The notes under the pieces were generated by a model. That model was not told where the DNA came from. It saw nothing but the letters and a program-made list of their open reading frames with translations, and ran no database searches. This document shows, piece by piece, positions 9,901-19,063 of a DNA stretch of 64,000 nt. The stretch's first letter is position 1. Each line of letters opens with the position of its first letter. Source of the DNA: Carnegiea gigantea (taxonomy: Eukaryota; Streptophyta; Magnoliopsida; Caryophyllales; Cactaceae). The position numbers and the translations under genes are program-made. The stretch is taken from NCBI GenBank assembly GCA_029747015.1, contig JAKOGI010000534.1:1-64000 (forward strand), in the 5' to 3' direction.

Positions 9901-11443
9901 CAGGGAATGGATATTTCTTCTCTTGCAGTTCCTTTAATGTAGGACGCTTCTTTCCAGAATCCTTGGAGAATCCACCCTTCTTATTTTCATACTTGGGCTT
10001 CCCGGAGATTCGAACCGGCTCCCCAGTTGAAGCAGCCATGGATTCTTTGTTTGAGGACTTTGTGGACTTAGGATTTTTCTTGAATTCACCCTTGTCCTTT
10101 CTAGCGTCAGATGAGGAAGAAGACTTGCCACGGCGACTTGCGATCGTTATCTCCATATCATGAGCTTTTGTTGCCAATTCCTGGAAGGTCCTTGGCTTAC
10201 TCATCTGCAGGACGTATAGTAAATCCCACTCCATACCTTGAGCACACATTTCAACGGCTGAAGCTTCTGATAGACGATCCTTACACTCAAGACTTAGGGA
10301 TCTCCAGCGATTAATGTAATCAAGAACCGGTTCGTCCTTCCATTGTCTAGTGCTTGTTAACTCTGTCATGCTAACAACACGTTGAGTGCTGTAGAACCGA
10401 TTCAGGAACTCCTGCTCCATTTGTTCCCAGCTGTCAATAGACTCTGGCTCCAAGTCTGTGTACCAGTCGAATGCAATCCCTTTTAGAGTACGAACAAACT
10501 GTTTCACCAGTCGGTCCCCCTCTGTGCCAGCATTACTGCACGTCTCAATGAAGTGGGCAATATGCTGTTTGGGGTTGCCCTTGCCGTCAAACTGGTTGAA
10601 CTTAGGGGGCTGATAGCCATGCGGCATGCGAAGAGCATCGATCCTCTTCGTATAAGGCTTTGTATATATGTGGGTCTTGTGAGATCCCCCTCCCAACTGA
10701 GCCTTGACCGCATTTGCTATTAAGCTCTGAATCTGCTCAACAGACATCGAGCCTAAAGAGCGGTCTTTTCTTGCCTTGCGTTCGTCATCAGACTCTTCGC
10801 TGTGGCTGGACTCTTTATCAGAGTCTTCAGCGCCTGAGCCTTTGTTGGAAGCTTCAGAGGACTTCTTTTCCAGTTTCTTCATCAGCTCAGCAATCTGATC
10901 GTTCTGGCGTTTGATTTGAGCATCCTTTTCTGCACTCTCTTTAGAGAGCCTATCCAAGGTAGCCTTCATGCTTGCCAGTTGTTCTTCGAAGTTAGTAGCC
11001 CCTGTCACCATAACTGGCATGATGACAGTGTCAGATGATTCAGCTTCAGCATGCGAGGAAGGTGATCCCTTTGATGATGCTAAAGAGAAATCGCCGCTTG
11101 AGTAACCATCATCTTCAAAATTGAAGGGTTGAAAAGCAGGGGTTGTGTGGGTTTGGAGTTCATCCATCCCACGTGGAATTGTTTGTGGCATGATGAAGCC
11201 AGCAACAGATTTTTGCTTCAGAGCATTCGAAACGATTTGATTGACTCCATCAGATACCTTGGAGCCGAGGTTTTGAATCTTGTGTGACTGTGATATTGCA
11301 GCCACAACTGATTGTTCTCCAGTAGCTTTTGTCATACTTCTCGTCATGACACCACCAGATGCAGCACTAGCAGTTGTTGATCCTTGCGATGCGGATCGAA
11401 CAGTTTTCCTTGAAGATTGAGTGATAGCGTTCTTAGGGGCCAT
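3953..11443 (-). CDS. Gag-Pol polyprotein of the Tat-lineage retrotransposon (2496 residues, intact)
   Basis: A single open frame with no stop or frameshift encodes every protein needed for reverse transcription and integration. The start is taken as the ATG at 11443, 59 bp after the primer-binding site; the frame stays open further upstream only into LTR DNA. Domains by residue: a long charged, low-complexity N-terminus; retrotransposon gag about 260-410; protease with DGG at 871; reverse transcriptase with YVDD at 1620-1623; its RNase H; a second, archaeal-type RNase H beginning with YFDG at 1917; integrase with an H-H-C-C zinc finger and catalytic D2215, D2276, E2312 (35 residues between the last two); and a C-terminal GPY module without a chromodomain. 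Acidic and Lys-rich linkers separate gag from protease. The element looks coding-competent, though silencing state cannot be seen. Confidence 0.93.
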   Translation of the reverse strand: MAPKNAITQSSRKTVRSASQGSTTASAASGGVMTRSMTKATGEQSVVAAISQSHKIQNLGSKVSDGVNQIVSNALKQKSVAGFIMPQTIPRGMDELQTHTTPAFQPFNFEDDGYSSGDFSLASSKGSPSSHAEAESSDTVIMPVMVTGATNFEEQLASMKATLDRLSKESAEKDAQIKRQNDQIAELMKKLEKKSSEASNKGSGAEDSDKESSHSEESDDERKARKDRSLGSMSVEQIQSLIANAVKAQLGGGSHKTHIYTKPYTKRIDALRMPHGYQPPKFNQFDGKGNPKQHIAHFIETCSNAGTEGDRLVKQFVRTLKGIAFDWYTDLEPESIDSWEQMEQEFLNRFYSTQRVVSMTELTSTRQWKDEPVLDYINRWRSLSLECKDRLSEASAVEMCAQGMEWDLLYVLQMSKPRTFQELATKAHDMEITIASRRGKSSSSSDARKDKGEFKKNPKSTKSSNKESMAASTGEPVRISGKPKYENKKGGFSKDSGKKRPTLKELQEKKYPFPDSDLSGMLDDLLENGVIQLPEPKRPEEAGRVTDPKYCRYHRVVSHPLERCVTLKERIMQLARDGKIILDLDDTVETNHISTQLEYSSSPWRPKHTPPRGKLNTELISFLGVKLITIQFGSLEPVVIPIGSEGLAPETEPIIDVSDKTDVDEEGWTLVTRRRPRKQSQVQSPLLRRRKRQGRKKSPRHSKGKKKSKNVKRHETLPIDLLEQEPLVPVTLKEFFPTGFFEKVTVNMTSCSELEEDEDEGSDGQEGSPRVADKTLTVLEALPARMGWGQIFCLPDEMRRHVVAALQHPELYADKIKDVGALTEGPVQCAYCNTAVTFTDDDLLLGSKPHNRPLFVTGYIREQKVRRILVDGGSAVNIMPKSTMNDLGITVEELSKSRTMIQGFNLEGQRAIGMIRVELIMGDLMTSSIFHVIDAKTSYKLLLGRPWLHEHGIVASTLHQCLKYYRDGEKKINGDVKPFTKAESHFADARFFEEGAAPKETMPSTISSTGKGVAKKIPQAAKVDAPKQQLEKEASKQGSTTSCVEQVAKQAAASTGSVPPVLRYIPRSRRKEGESPFSECTSRSVETEATKKDNGANIITLKGSATVPTLKMRQAKVSSPPLSGFVVSSKEGDDLPSARTREGFDPNAYKLMERAGYDFQNPTALGKVVEAKPHGLTETQRKIQEQGGSIAVSKVGLGFTPPQPVKISGRRKDKKLVIQHISAEEVDVSEEENASPNPKPSVFDRLQSSTSKKRPSVFTRIGKGKDHRCSVFNRIKNDPQPKPSVFARIGVGEKSSNSQLQLEKSSAFSRLGMINEVQSSIPSRMKRFSSLDVKTDGSLRVKRRTVVFTGQRKNSGSNEEAEKEEAISSNHITIHECDDSDYEIELAETPKTFEDGGQATVDDLKELNLGTNEEPCPIYVSSSLTLEEEKQYLELLTEYKDIFAWSYKEMPGLDPKVAVHRLSIKRGISPKKQPQRRFRPELVPEIEKEVNKLIEAGFIREVKYPTWIANIVPVRKKNGQLRICVDFRDLNDACPKDDFPLPVTELMIDSTTGHEALSFMDCTAGYNQILMAPEDQEATAFRTPKGIFCYKVMPFGLKNAGATYQRAMQTIFDDMLHKKVECYVDDLVVKSKKREDHIQDLRLIFERLRRCQLKMNPLKCAFGVSSGKFLGFIVHHRGIEIDQSKIKAIQEMPEPKNLRELRGLQGRLAYIRRFISNLAGRCHPFSHLMKKGAPFEWDNSCRAAFKKIKEYLSHPPVLGAPIPDKPLRLYIAAQEKSLGALCVQENEEGKEVALYYLSRTLVGAELKYSPIEKMCLSLIFAIQKLKHYMQAYTVQVISKTDPIKYILSRPILNGRLAKWAVILKQYDLVYVPQRAVKGQALADFLADHPIPDAWELNDDLPGEGVFYIDILPPWEMYFDGAARRDGAGAGVVFVSSEKHILPYSFVLTQLCSNNVAEYQALNLGLEMAIEMGITDLNIYGDSQLVINQLLDEYEVKKEDLVPYHRQALRLLNKLDMIKLEHVPRSANKMADALASLAATLALGAEERMTIPVCSCWVVPPDDENLEEDVNMICVLETDAEDWRQPIIEYLEHGKLPSDPRHKIEIQRRASSFLYYNGTLYRRSPLGLWLRCLGVEEAKQAMIEAHSGVCGAHQSGPRLHDRIKRMGYYWPTMVQDCINYAKRCDACQFHANFIHQPPEPLHPTVASWPFEAWGLDVVGPITPKSSAGHSYILAATDYFSKWAEAIPLREVKKENVVDFIRTHIIYRYGVPRYIITDNGKPFFNSLMTSLCEKFKFSQHKSSMYNAPANGLAEAFNKTLCNLLKKVVAKSKRDWHERLGEALWAYRTTYKTPTQSTPFALVYGVEAVLPLELQIPSLRIAIQEGLTEDENHRLRLAELEALDERRLQAQQKLECYQARLSRAFNKKVRPRSFQVGDQVLAVRRPIIVSHKSGSKFTSKWDGPYVVREVYTNGAYKIVGADGVRVGPINGKFLKRYYP

Positions 11444-11501
11444 GTTATCTTCGAGGAAGTGCAGAGTTGGTATTTTGGAGAAAGAGATGAGAGGCAGAGA
11501 G

Positions 11502-11520
11502 GTCCCACCAGGCGTGCCAA
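11502..11520 (-). other. Candidate primer-binding site, Tat element
   Basis: On the minus strand TGGCACGCCTGGTGGGACC begins a few bases after the inferred LTR end (TTTACA at 11529-11524). Position and TGG start fit a tRNA 3'-end primer-binding site. I do not assign the tRNA. Confidence 0.6.
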
Positions 11521-11877
11521 ATTTGTAAACGCAAATTTCGAGGCTAAAATAAATTAGACAAGAAATTCTGCAACAAGTTGAATTTTGTATTGATTTAGTG
11601 TGTAGGTACAATCTCTGAATTTGATACAATAAAATTGGTCCTCTGATTCAATCTCCTAATGACTTGAGTACTCCGAGGGCTTGATGCTTGATCTCGGTTG
11701 ATGCAAATCAGCTGAAGAACTCTGAAGACGTTTCTTGGTTCTGATATGCCAGTGACTGATTGTGATTTCTGAAACTCTGCAAGTCTTGATCCTTCTCGCT
11801 TGGTAGCTGGATGCTCCTTGCTGTCCGAGCTCTGAATTCTGCAAATGCCGAGTGCCCCCAAATGAAGGGAGAAGAGC

Positions 11878-11888
11878 TTTATTTATAG
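11878..11888 (-). promoter_or_regulatory. TATA box of the Tat 5' LTR
   Basis: CTATAAATAAA read on the minus strand, about 435 bp before the gag ATG. This is the only strong TATA in the LTR and would start transcription near 11850. Confidence 0.6.
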
Positions 11889-12057
11889 GCTCTGCCGGCT
11901 AGGGTTGGCGCCGGGTTTTGGGCCTAGGCCCAGTAATTATTTTCTCATTTTTAAATAAAGAAAATAATTACTAATTTCTGCATCATTGATGACGCGTGAC
12001 GACTTTTGATTGGCTGCACCTAACTTTGACCGAGCGGGCCAACCAAAGTCAACGTAA

Positions 12058-12097
12058 CACGTGGCACTTTATGGTTGGTCCATTTTTTACACGTGGC
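12058..12097. promoter_or_regulatory. Pair of G-box/ABRE motifs in the Tat LTR U3
   Basis: CACGTGGC occurs twice, at 12058-12065 and 12090-12097, about 175 to 210 bp upstream of the TATA box. ACGTGGC is the established core of ABA-responsive and G-box elements bound by bZIP factors. Function here is inferred from sequence only. Confidence 0.5.
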
Positions 12098-12209
12098 GTC
12101 ATTTAATTCGTTATTAATATTTTTATTTATTTTTTTTTTTTTGGCCTTCTACAAACGGCTCGCTCGCTCGTGGCCCTTGAGTTTGGCTCGAGGAACTCCC
12201 ACGGCACAT

Positions 12210-12775
12210 GCTGTAATGAAAATCTTGTATACGAGAAAAGAAAAGGAGATTTGGATTTTCAATCTCTTGATTTTAATACTTGTTCCTAGGTATAATGGGA
12301 CAAGATTACAAGTCACTTTTGGAAATCATTCATTTGTCTTACAATAAGCCACATAAAATTTAATGATGTTGGATTTTTCTGCATTTCACAATTTATTAAG
12401 CACGAAAATCTCCAGATCAGTGGAAAACTAGTAGAACTGAATACCCAGTCTGTTAAATTCTTTTTGAGTTTGAGTAGAAACTTCGAAAGATTCTTTGACG
12501 GAGCAATTTAATGCTAATAATCGTACTTGGGATATTCGATATGAATAATATCTATTCATCAAAAGAAATAACATTCAACACCTGGAATTTTGATGAGGGT
12601 ATTCATTTTGTATATGAGTCAAACATATTTTAGCCTAGTGATTTAATGATCTTGTAATTATATATCAAACATGAAATAATTATTCAGAAATTTTACATAT
12701 ATTACCACATCATCAAATATTTATAAATCAAGGTATCTATAATTCAGTATCAATATCAAGAACGTAAATATCCTA
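12210..12775. other. AT-rich intergenic DNA
   Basis: No coding frame, RNA gene or repeat that I can support. It is the flank of the Tat element. Confidence 0.5.
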
Positions 12776-12939
12776 GGGCATGTTCTTTTAACGGATGATA
12801 AGTATCTATTGGAGTTTATTGCTGAAACATGTTAAAACATGATGAAACATACTAAATCATGATGAAACATACTAAAACATATAATTCTGCTGAATGGATT
12901 TGTATTATTAAAGCCTAGTTGTAACAAAACATACATACA

Positions 12940-13025
<86 letters not shown>

Positions 13026-13735
13026 GTTGTTTAAATGTGTATACACTTAATATGAGTGAATGTAAATGCACATTTATTTTTCTTGAGATAAAATTTAAAC
13101 ATATTCTAATGAATTGTATATATATGCTAGGATTGTTATAAATTAATCTTGTTGCAAATATATGTATTGTTTGAAGTCTCTTTTATATTAGAATAAGAAT
13201 TTCTTTTATCGCTAAAATGCAGGATTGCATCATTAATTCAATTTTGAAAATAATTATAATTAGAACCATCAAGAATATATATATGGAGTAGTTGTAAAGG
13301 GATAACATGTGAACATTACAAATTTACAATTAGCAATCGGTATATTCTGGCATATAATATAAATAATTAAGTACACAGTAAAAAAACTTTTTTGATGAGA
13401 AATATGTTTTTATTTAACAGTTGTTCACTACATTAATGGGTAATTGGGTTGTTAAAAGGAGAGCGAGATAGGGTGAAAAATAAAGAAGGGGTAATTAGCT
13501 AGGCTATATTGGAGTTGGAAGTTCTTAGTAGAACAATTAATTTTTGATTAGAAATACATTTTTTTAAAACTGTGTGTCAATTTCAATTAGATTCTTAAAA
13601 TAATTGTGTAATTGTGGAAAAAAATACTTTTTATAAATGTTGAATTATACTTAATTGTACTTTATTGTGTTGAATTGTGTTAAATTGTGCTAAATATTAA
13701 TAATAAATACTTATCATAAGTTTAAAAAATGCCCC
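12776..13735. mobile_element. MITE-like element (GGGCATGTTC family), copy A, with microsatellite inside
   Basis: The left end GGGCATGTTCTTTTAACGG and following ATGATAAGTATC match the reverse complement of the right end (CTTATCATAAG...GCCCC at 13714-13735). The same termini and internal words occur in a much shorter copy at 15299-15527, so the 960-bp length probably reflects microsatellite growth or insertion. Superfamily is unproven. Confidence 0.5.
12929..13021. repeat. Compound microsatellite (ACAT)n(TA)n
   Basis: About ten ACAT units (12929-12968) run directly into about 27 TA units (12967-13021). Confidence 0.98.
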
Positions 13736-15039
13736 TCAAAAACAGTGATGCAATGACATGACGACATATTCATCACATGCAAATGATGCTATTGAGAAAA
13801 ATGAAGGAAAATATGTTTTTTTTTTGGGGGGAAAAAATTGAAGAAAAATATGTTATCCACATATGATAGATATGTTAAAAAAAATCATCAAATAACCAAA
13901 TTAAAGTATATATGTTTGACTCGGAGATGACACGTACAAAATAATACCCTCAAAAATATAGGCCATTAGAGGCTAGGAGTTCCAAAATCAACCTACATCA
14001 GGCGAAGCCTATGCCTACCAATATGCTACCTTTTTTCTTGTGCTATCAAGGTCGGTTGGAAGAAAGTGGAGAACAGATGGAATGCGCCCCCACATTTTAA
14101 TCCTTAATCATCTTAATTGGTTTATTGATCTCAAATTGGCTTAGATAGCCATTTCTTTTAGGTTCTATGTATGGTTTGAGTCCACCTCAGGTGAAATTGA
14201 GGGACGTAAAGGAGGGATGACTTAAATGATGTTGAAATAAGAAGAAAATATGCCATTTCATTAGAGAAAACAGAAAGTGAAAGAGGATGTAGGATACATA
14301 TATAGAAACTGGACAGGAATTTTCGGTAATGTATCTTGTACATCTAAAACTGTATACTCTCAATTACCGCGCATATATATTTTTTTATGTGTATTTATCA
14401 CATATTCAATTTTAACTATGTCAGCACTTATGTGGTTTGTAGGAATATGTACTACGAGCGAGTATGATGTATAGTATTGGGAGTAATATGTGATGTGCTA
14501 AAACATCTACCATTAAGTACGGACAAGGATAGGGAAGACTTCCCCTTTGCCCATCCTTGTTCCCTCAATTAGAGATTAATCTCTACTCTCTATCCTATTT
14601 ATATATCTTCTATAAAAACTTACATATTGTAGCCTTTTGGGCATAAAACTAGTGATGCATTTGCAATTTTAGTCACAAAACCCTACTGTATATGTAAAAT
14701 GTGTTCCTCTCCTCCTGAAAAAAAAGAAAAAAAAAAAAAAACAAGGCCCACCACCTTTTGCCTAAGAGAGAAAGAACAAGCTTATTTTAGACATTTGTTT
14801 CGTCACCTTATCGCCTACAAATGTGATCTTTGCATATTCAACCACAATGGCCAAACACAATATACTTGAGAATTCAAATCCTCCCTCAGCGCCTCCCGGC
14901 TTGGCGGCTTCCGAAGCGCGAATTGCGGGACCTCTTTGATGGCCTTTTTTTTTCGCCCTAATGAAACTTTAAAATAGTAGTAGTTAAGTCCCAAGCCCCT
15001 TCCATTTACATGCAACATATATACACTTTTTTTGTGTTT
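13736..15039. other. Intergenic DNA, no gene seen
   Basis: AT-rich sequence with short T- and A-runs. No frame here has recognisable protein similarity. Confidence 0.5.
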
Positions 15040-15135
15040 GGTATCAGGCACAAAAATCGATGTAAATAATATTCGAACCTAAATATCTAATAAAAATTCT
15101 AGAGATTTTACCAGTTAAGTTAATCAACACCCACA
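15040..15135 (-). mobile_element. SINE-like relic with tRNA-type A and B boxes
   Basis: On the minus strand an A-box-like TTAACTTAACTGGT (about 15124-15110) is followed after about 35 bp by a B-box-like AGGTTCGAAT (15080-15071), as in tRNA-derived SINE heads. Both boxes are degenerate and no target duplication was found. Confidence 0.4.
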
Positions 15136-15298
15136 TAATATATACTATATTGTTGTTAAGATTATGGTTCTGGTATATAAGATTTTATATGTTTGATTCT
15201 CCTTTCTTTTTTTGTATTATAATTATACTAATCTATCTTTTTGCGGCTCATTTCAACCTTCCCTCCCCCAACCCGCCAAAAAAAGAGAATAAGATTAT

Positions 15299-15527
15299 GG
15301 GCATGTTCTTTTCGACTTATGAGAAATATTTATTGGTGCTTATCGTTAAAGCATATTAAATCATGTTGAAATATACTGAATCATACTGAAAAAATTATAA
15401 CTATGTATTCTTAATAAATACTTAACAGTACTGAATTGTGTTGAATTATATTGAATAATGCTTAATTATGCTAAAAATTGTTAAATAACGATAATAAATA
15501 CTTACTATAAATTGAAAAGAACATGTC
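15299..15527. mobile_element. MITE (GGGCATGTTC family), copy B
   Basis: A 229-bp element with terminal inverted repeats: GGGCATGTTCTTTTC at the left and GAAAAGAACATGTC at the right. The interior shares words such as AATAAATACTTA and repeated ATTGTGTTGAATTAT with copy A. There is no coding capacity. Confidence 0.6.
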
Positions 15528-15579
15528 ATATGCATGGCACTACTACACTTCCGCCAATCTTTTCTCTTTCATCGAAGTG

Positions 15580-15790
15580 CTTGACCTAATAGTTACCTAG
15601 CCATTTCTTTATGTTATAAATTTGGTATCCTGGATTCAAGTTCCACGACACGAATTAATTTCTCTTGTTTGGGGAAGTACATGGGAGTCTAACAACCTCC
15701 CTTAATGAAGTTAGTTGTCTACGTACCCTGCCTGTTAAGCCTACATTGGGTCCAATCTGGTCTATATGTCCCTTACACCAGCTCATTAGC
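15580..15790 (+). mobile_element. SINE-like relic, plus strand
   Basis: CCTAATAGTTACC (15585-15597) and GGATTCAAGTTCC (15631-15643) are spaced like tRNA A and B boxes. The downstream body reaches roughly 15790; its end is not defined. Confidence 0.4.
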
Positions 15791-15934
15791 ATATTTTTAA
15801 GTTTACCATATGCAAGGAAGTGTAATAAATGGGAAGCTTACCTTACAAAAAAATGTAACAAATGAGGGTTGAAAGAGGCGCCCCTTCTCTTGGACATGAT
15901 ATCATTATAAAGTACAACAAATAAATTCAATGCC

Positions 15935-16000
15935 ATCTAAGTTTCAAACTTGGATTAAAAATCTTAAACCGGTGTACATCAGTTGGCCTAAACTAGGATT
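15935..16000 (-). mobile_element. SINE-like head fragment
   Basis: On the minus strand TTTAGGCCAACTGATGTAC (A-box region) precedes TCCAAGTTTGAAAC (B-box-like) by about 20 bp. This is a short relic. Confidence 0.3.
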
Positions 16001-16013
16001 AGGAGATATTGAA

Positions 16014-16152
16014 TTTTTTTTTTTTGTGGTTCGCGTGAGTCGCAAAGAGCAGTACAATATAATTACAATTCAATGAGAGAGGGAGGAATCGAATCTAAGA
16101 TCTAATGTGTTTAGGACCTCAGTTTTAACTACTAAACTAAGACCTCATTGGT
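16014..16152 (-). mobile_element. tRNA-derived SINE with poly(A) tail
   Basis: Read on the minus strand: TAGTTTAGTAGT (A box, 16140-16129), GATTCGATTCC (B box, 16094-16084), then a tRNA-unrelated body ending in a 12-base A run (16025-16014). Order, spacing and tail are those of a complete short SINE of about 140 bp. I could not confirm a target duplication. Confidence 0.65.
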
Positions 16153-16928
16153 AGCAGATCCTAATAAATACGAGAAATTATTGTTAGATTGTTGCTGTCA
16201 GGAAATGAACAAAAATTCGAATGCTTATGGGAGTTTAAAATCAAGGTGGAGGGTGATGATAATGCCCAACATTTGATTCTCATTTTTTTGTCGATTATCA
16301 CACTGATATTGGGAACCAGTCATATATGCTTTGGCAATTTGATGTTTGATTTTAAGTTCAAATTTGAAATGACAGCATTAAATTAAAATCAAGCAAAGCA
16401 ATGGAATAGAGAGCAGTATTTCTTAAGGATAATGCTGGGAGTACAATTTAATTTTCCCTCCATTGTCGTTATGGTTATGTTTTCCATTCTATCAATGTTC
16501 TTCTCTAACCAATCTCATTACCAGTACTCATCACCTCGCCAATATTTGTTGGTTTGCAATTATCAAATCAAAGGACAAAGTTCATTGGTTTGAAGATTTG
16601 AATTAAATGTGAATGACAGTAAGAAGCTTATCTATTTGATTTTTGAGCTGTTATTATTGAAGAGGGAAAAGTAGAAAGAAGGACTATAACAAAAAAATTA
16701 GTTTTCTTTTTTTTTTAATCAAAGTTTTCCCTTTTTTAAAGAAACTTTTCCTCTTGGGGAATGGAGAGGGAGATTGTAACAAAATGAAGGTTGTAATTGT
16801 TAGTGTTGGTTAGCTCTAACTTGTAAAGTCTTCAGAAATTGTATCACAGATTTGGATTTGAATTTCACTTACATCAACCTTCGCACGTTATTTACACCGA
16901 AAAAAAAAATTGTAGTCTTTCTCCATAA
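16153..16928. other. Intergenic DNA, no gene seen
   Basis: No supported feature. Short open frames lack recognisable domains. Confidence 0.45.
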
Positions 16929-16955
16929 CATTATTATTATTATTATTATTATTAA

Positions 16956-16987
<32 letters not shown>
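16929..16987. repeat. (ATT)n microsatellite
   Basis: About 19 ATT units with one interruption (AATATT near 16952). Confidence 0.97.
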
Positions 16988-18691
16988 GGCATCCCTGTAA
17001 AGTCACTTGAGACAACTTCAATCAAGATAAGAAAAGGAAAAAGAAAAGGACAGTTCGCGGCTTTTTCATACAACAAAATAAGGGATGATTGAAGGATTTG
17101 ATTTGTCTGAACTTTTTCCCTCTCTAAAAAGTATTTTTAAAGTCATTATTTTCTTACAAAATGTCCATATTAGTTCATGGGAGACTCCTCTCATACGAGC
17201 ATCGAGTCAAGGACAATGACTCATTCTTCGGTTTTAAAATTTATTTCATTGATTGTAGATAGATAAATTATAATTGCTGATTTAATTTATGTTGACCTAC
17301 TATAGCACATTATGCATTAGCCATTTTTTTGTTTCTTTTTCGGTGATTATCAGGATTGATCTATGTTCTCTCTCTTTAAAGTGCTGACCCAATTTCAATC
17401 TTCTTTGCGGAAGAGCAAACTCGTTGGCTCCAATGTACGCCATGAGACAAACACAAAACAGAGGAAAGAGCATGGAGCGATCGACAAAGAATGACACCGA
17501 TTCAAGTGACTTCTCAACAATGGTAGAAGTGTAGAACTGTCATTCTTTGAGCGTAAACTCCATTAAGAGAACGTCGTTGGGTTGGACTGTGAAGAGAAAG
17601 ACAGAGAAGAAATTGTCTATCTGTTACCTTGTTACACCAGTTGCAAGTTTTTTTTTTTAATTTAATGGTCCGAATTTCTCTAACTTAAATCAAGGATTTT
17701 TTTTTTTCCTAAAACAAGACAAACCGTTAGTACTTCTCAAGCTCTATTATTTTATTCCCGCTTTTGTTGGTTAATCCCTCATACGATTCGAATTTAATGT
17801 GTACCTATAACACCTTTTTGACGTGTGTTGGTCTTCTATCTGTCTTTTGTCCCTTTCTTTTTTGGTTTTAAGGGATTGTCAGCAGGGGTGTGTTGCTATT
17901 CAAGCCTTTTTTTTTTTTTTTTTTTTTATCTGATAAACATCAATGGCTTGAATTACAATTTGGATGTATAAATTTGACTGACTCTTCCAGGCCCAAAACT
18001 TCATTAGTGCAGTGAAACGGTCCCCCATTTCTCAGCTCACTTAGTCTGATCCAAGCCCACCAATAGGGCCAAAATAATGGAACCAAAGACTTAATTTGAT
18101 TACAAGTCTAGGCCAAGTTTTATCGGGCCTATTAAATTGGTCCATATTCCAGTGTGAAGGAACAACAGTTCACCTGAACTATGGAGCCAAACTTGTGGAG
18201 TTGAACGGTTGAACCATCCATTTCTACCGTGCAAAAATTGGTGTTAGAGCACCCCTAGCGACTGGAATGCATTCGAGTGGTGGGGTTCAAATTTGCCATA
18301 AATTCTTCAACTGATGTTTTCAGCTCATGTTTTCTTGGTCCTGACATGTGAAATTTTTATTGGTGATCCAAGTTGGAGTTCCATATATTAGAAATGTGAA
18401 GAAATGCAAGTTCCAAAAAATAAAACTTCTACCGATGTGACGGGATGGAATTTCGTAAAATGGAACTCTGACTGAGAATGCTCTTAGGGAATCACAGTCG
18501 ATCTCAAATGTGAACTTTATTCAATAGATCTGATTAGCACGATAATATGTATCATACACCTGAGAGTATATGCTGCTACTTATGATGTGCATATAATTTT
18601 ATTTTATTTTTTTCATGTTTGTTTGGCATATGGACAATTACTAATATGTCAATGCATATGTAGTTATGTGGGTTATAGAGCATATACTCCT
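16988..18691. other. Intergenic DNA, no gene seen
   Basis: AT-rich with T-runs at 17650, 17697 and 17908. I see no supported coding or RNA gene. Confidence 0.45.
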
Positions 18692-19063
18692 AAGAGTACC
18701 ATATCAACTGAACAGGTGGTGGGCACTTTGTATACAACCTTCGTGGCATTGGTTTGGAGGGAATTTGGTGGAAAAAAAAATACAAGTAGAGAATTTTCTG
18801 AAGGGATCACACAATTAGCAGTTGCCTCTTTCTTCGGGGCTTCTCAAATCAACTGGGTCAGAAATGGAGATGGGGTGTTGTTTGCAGTGTGTGGTTTTTA
18901 TGTGTGCTGGTTACAAGGTTGGGTCAGAAATAGATAGAGTTTAGGCATAGGGGTTAGGTCGCTCTCTTAATTACTTTGCTTTTTGCTTTGGGCTTTTGTG
19001 TACTCTGTTTTTTCCAGCCAATTCATGGCTTATCTATCGAAAAAAAAGAGTACCATATCAACT
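18692..19063 (+). mobile_element. Truncated LINE-tail insertion with 18-bp target duplication
   Basis: AAGAGTACCATATCAACT occurs at 18692-18709 and again at 19046-19063. Between them is about 340 bp that ends in an A run merging into the second copy. A long target duplication plus a 3' A tail is the signature of target-primed reverse transcription. The insert has a short open frame up to 18937 resembling the poorly conserved tail of plant LINEs, so a 5'-truncated LINE is more likely than a SINE; no tRNA boxes are seen. Confidence 0.8.

Larger units (their letters stand above)
1..12206 (-). mobile_element. Ty3/gypsy LTR retrotransposon, Tat lineage, 5' part; 3' end off-window
   Basis: Read on the minus strand the order is 5' LTR (about 12206-11524), primer-binding site (11520-11502), gag-pol (11443-3953), then on the opposite strand a PMD gene (549-3456) fronted by tandem repeats (1-548). 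The 3' LTR must lie left of position 1. A second RNase H domain after the reverse transcriptase, the lack of a chromodomain, and an extra antisense reading frame between pol and the 3' LTR are known hallmarks of the Tat/Ogre/Retand lineage. The outer LTR edge is uncertain: GGCACA at 12201-12206 would give a TG..CA LTR, but an edge near 12309 is also possible. No target duplication can be tested because the other end is missing. Confidence 0.85.
11524..12206 (-). repeat. 5' LTR of the Tat element (outer edge approximate)
   Basis: On the minus strand the LTR ends TTTACA at 11524, just before the primer-binding site. A TATA box (CTATAAATAAA) lies at about 11888-11878. Upstream of it, in the U3 region, are two CACGTGGC motifs (12058-12065 and 12090-12097) and TTGAC W-box cores (about 12026 and 12047-12053). 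The 5' edge is uncertain because the partner LTR is off-window. Confidence 0.65.

Noticed and set aside
18587..18937. 116-codon frame as a host gene
   Set aside because: It crosses the target duplication at 18692-18709, so it joins flank and insert and is not one gene.
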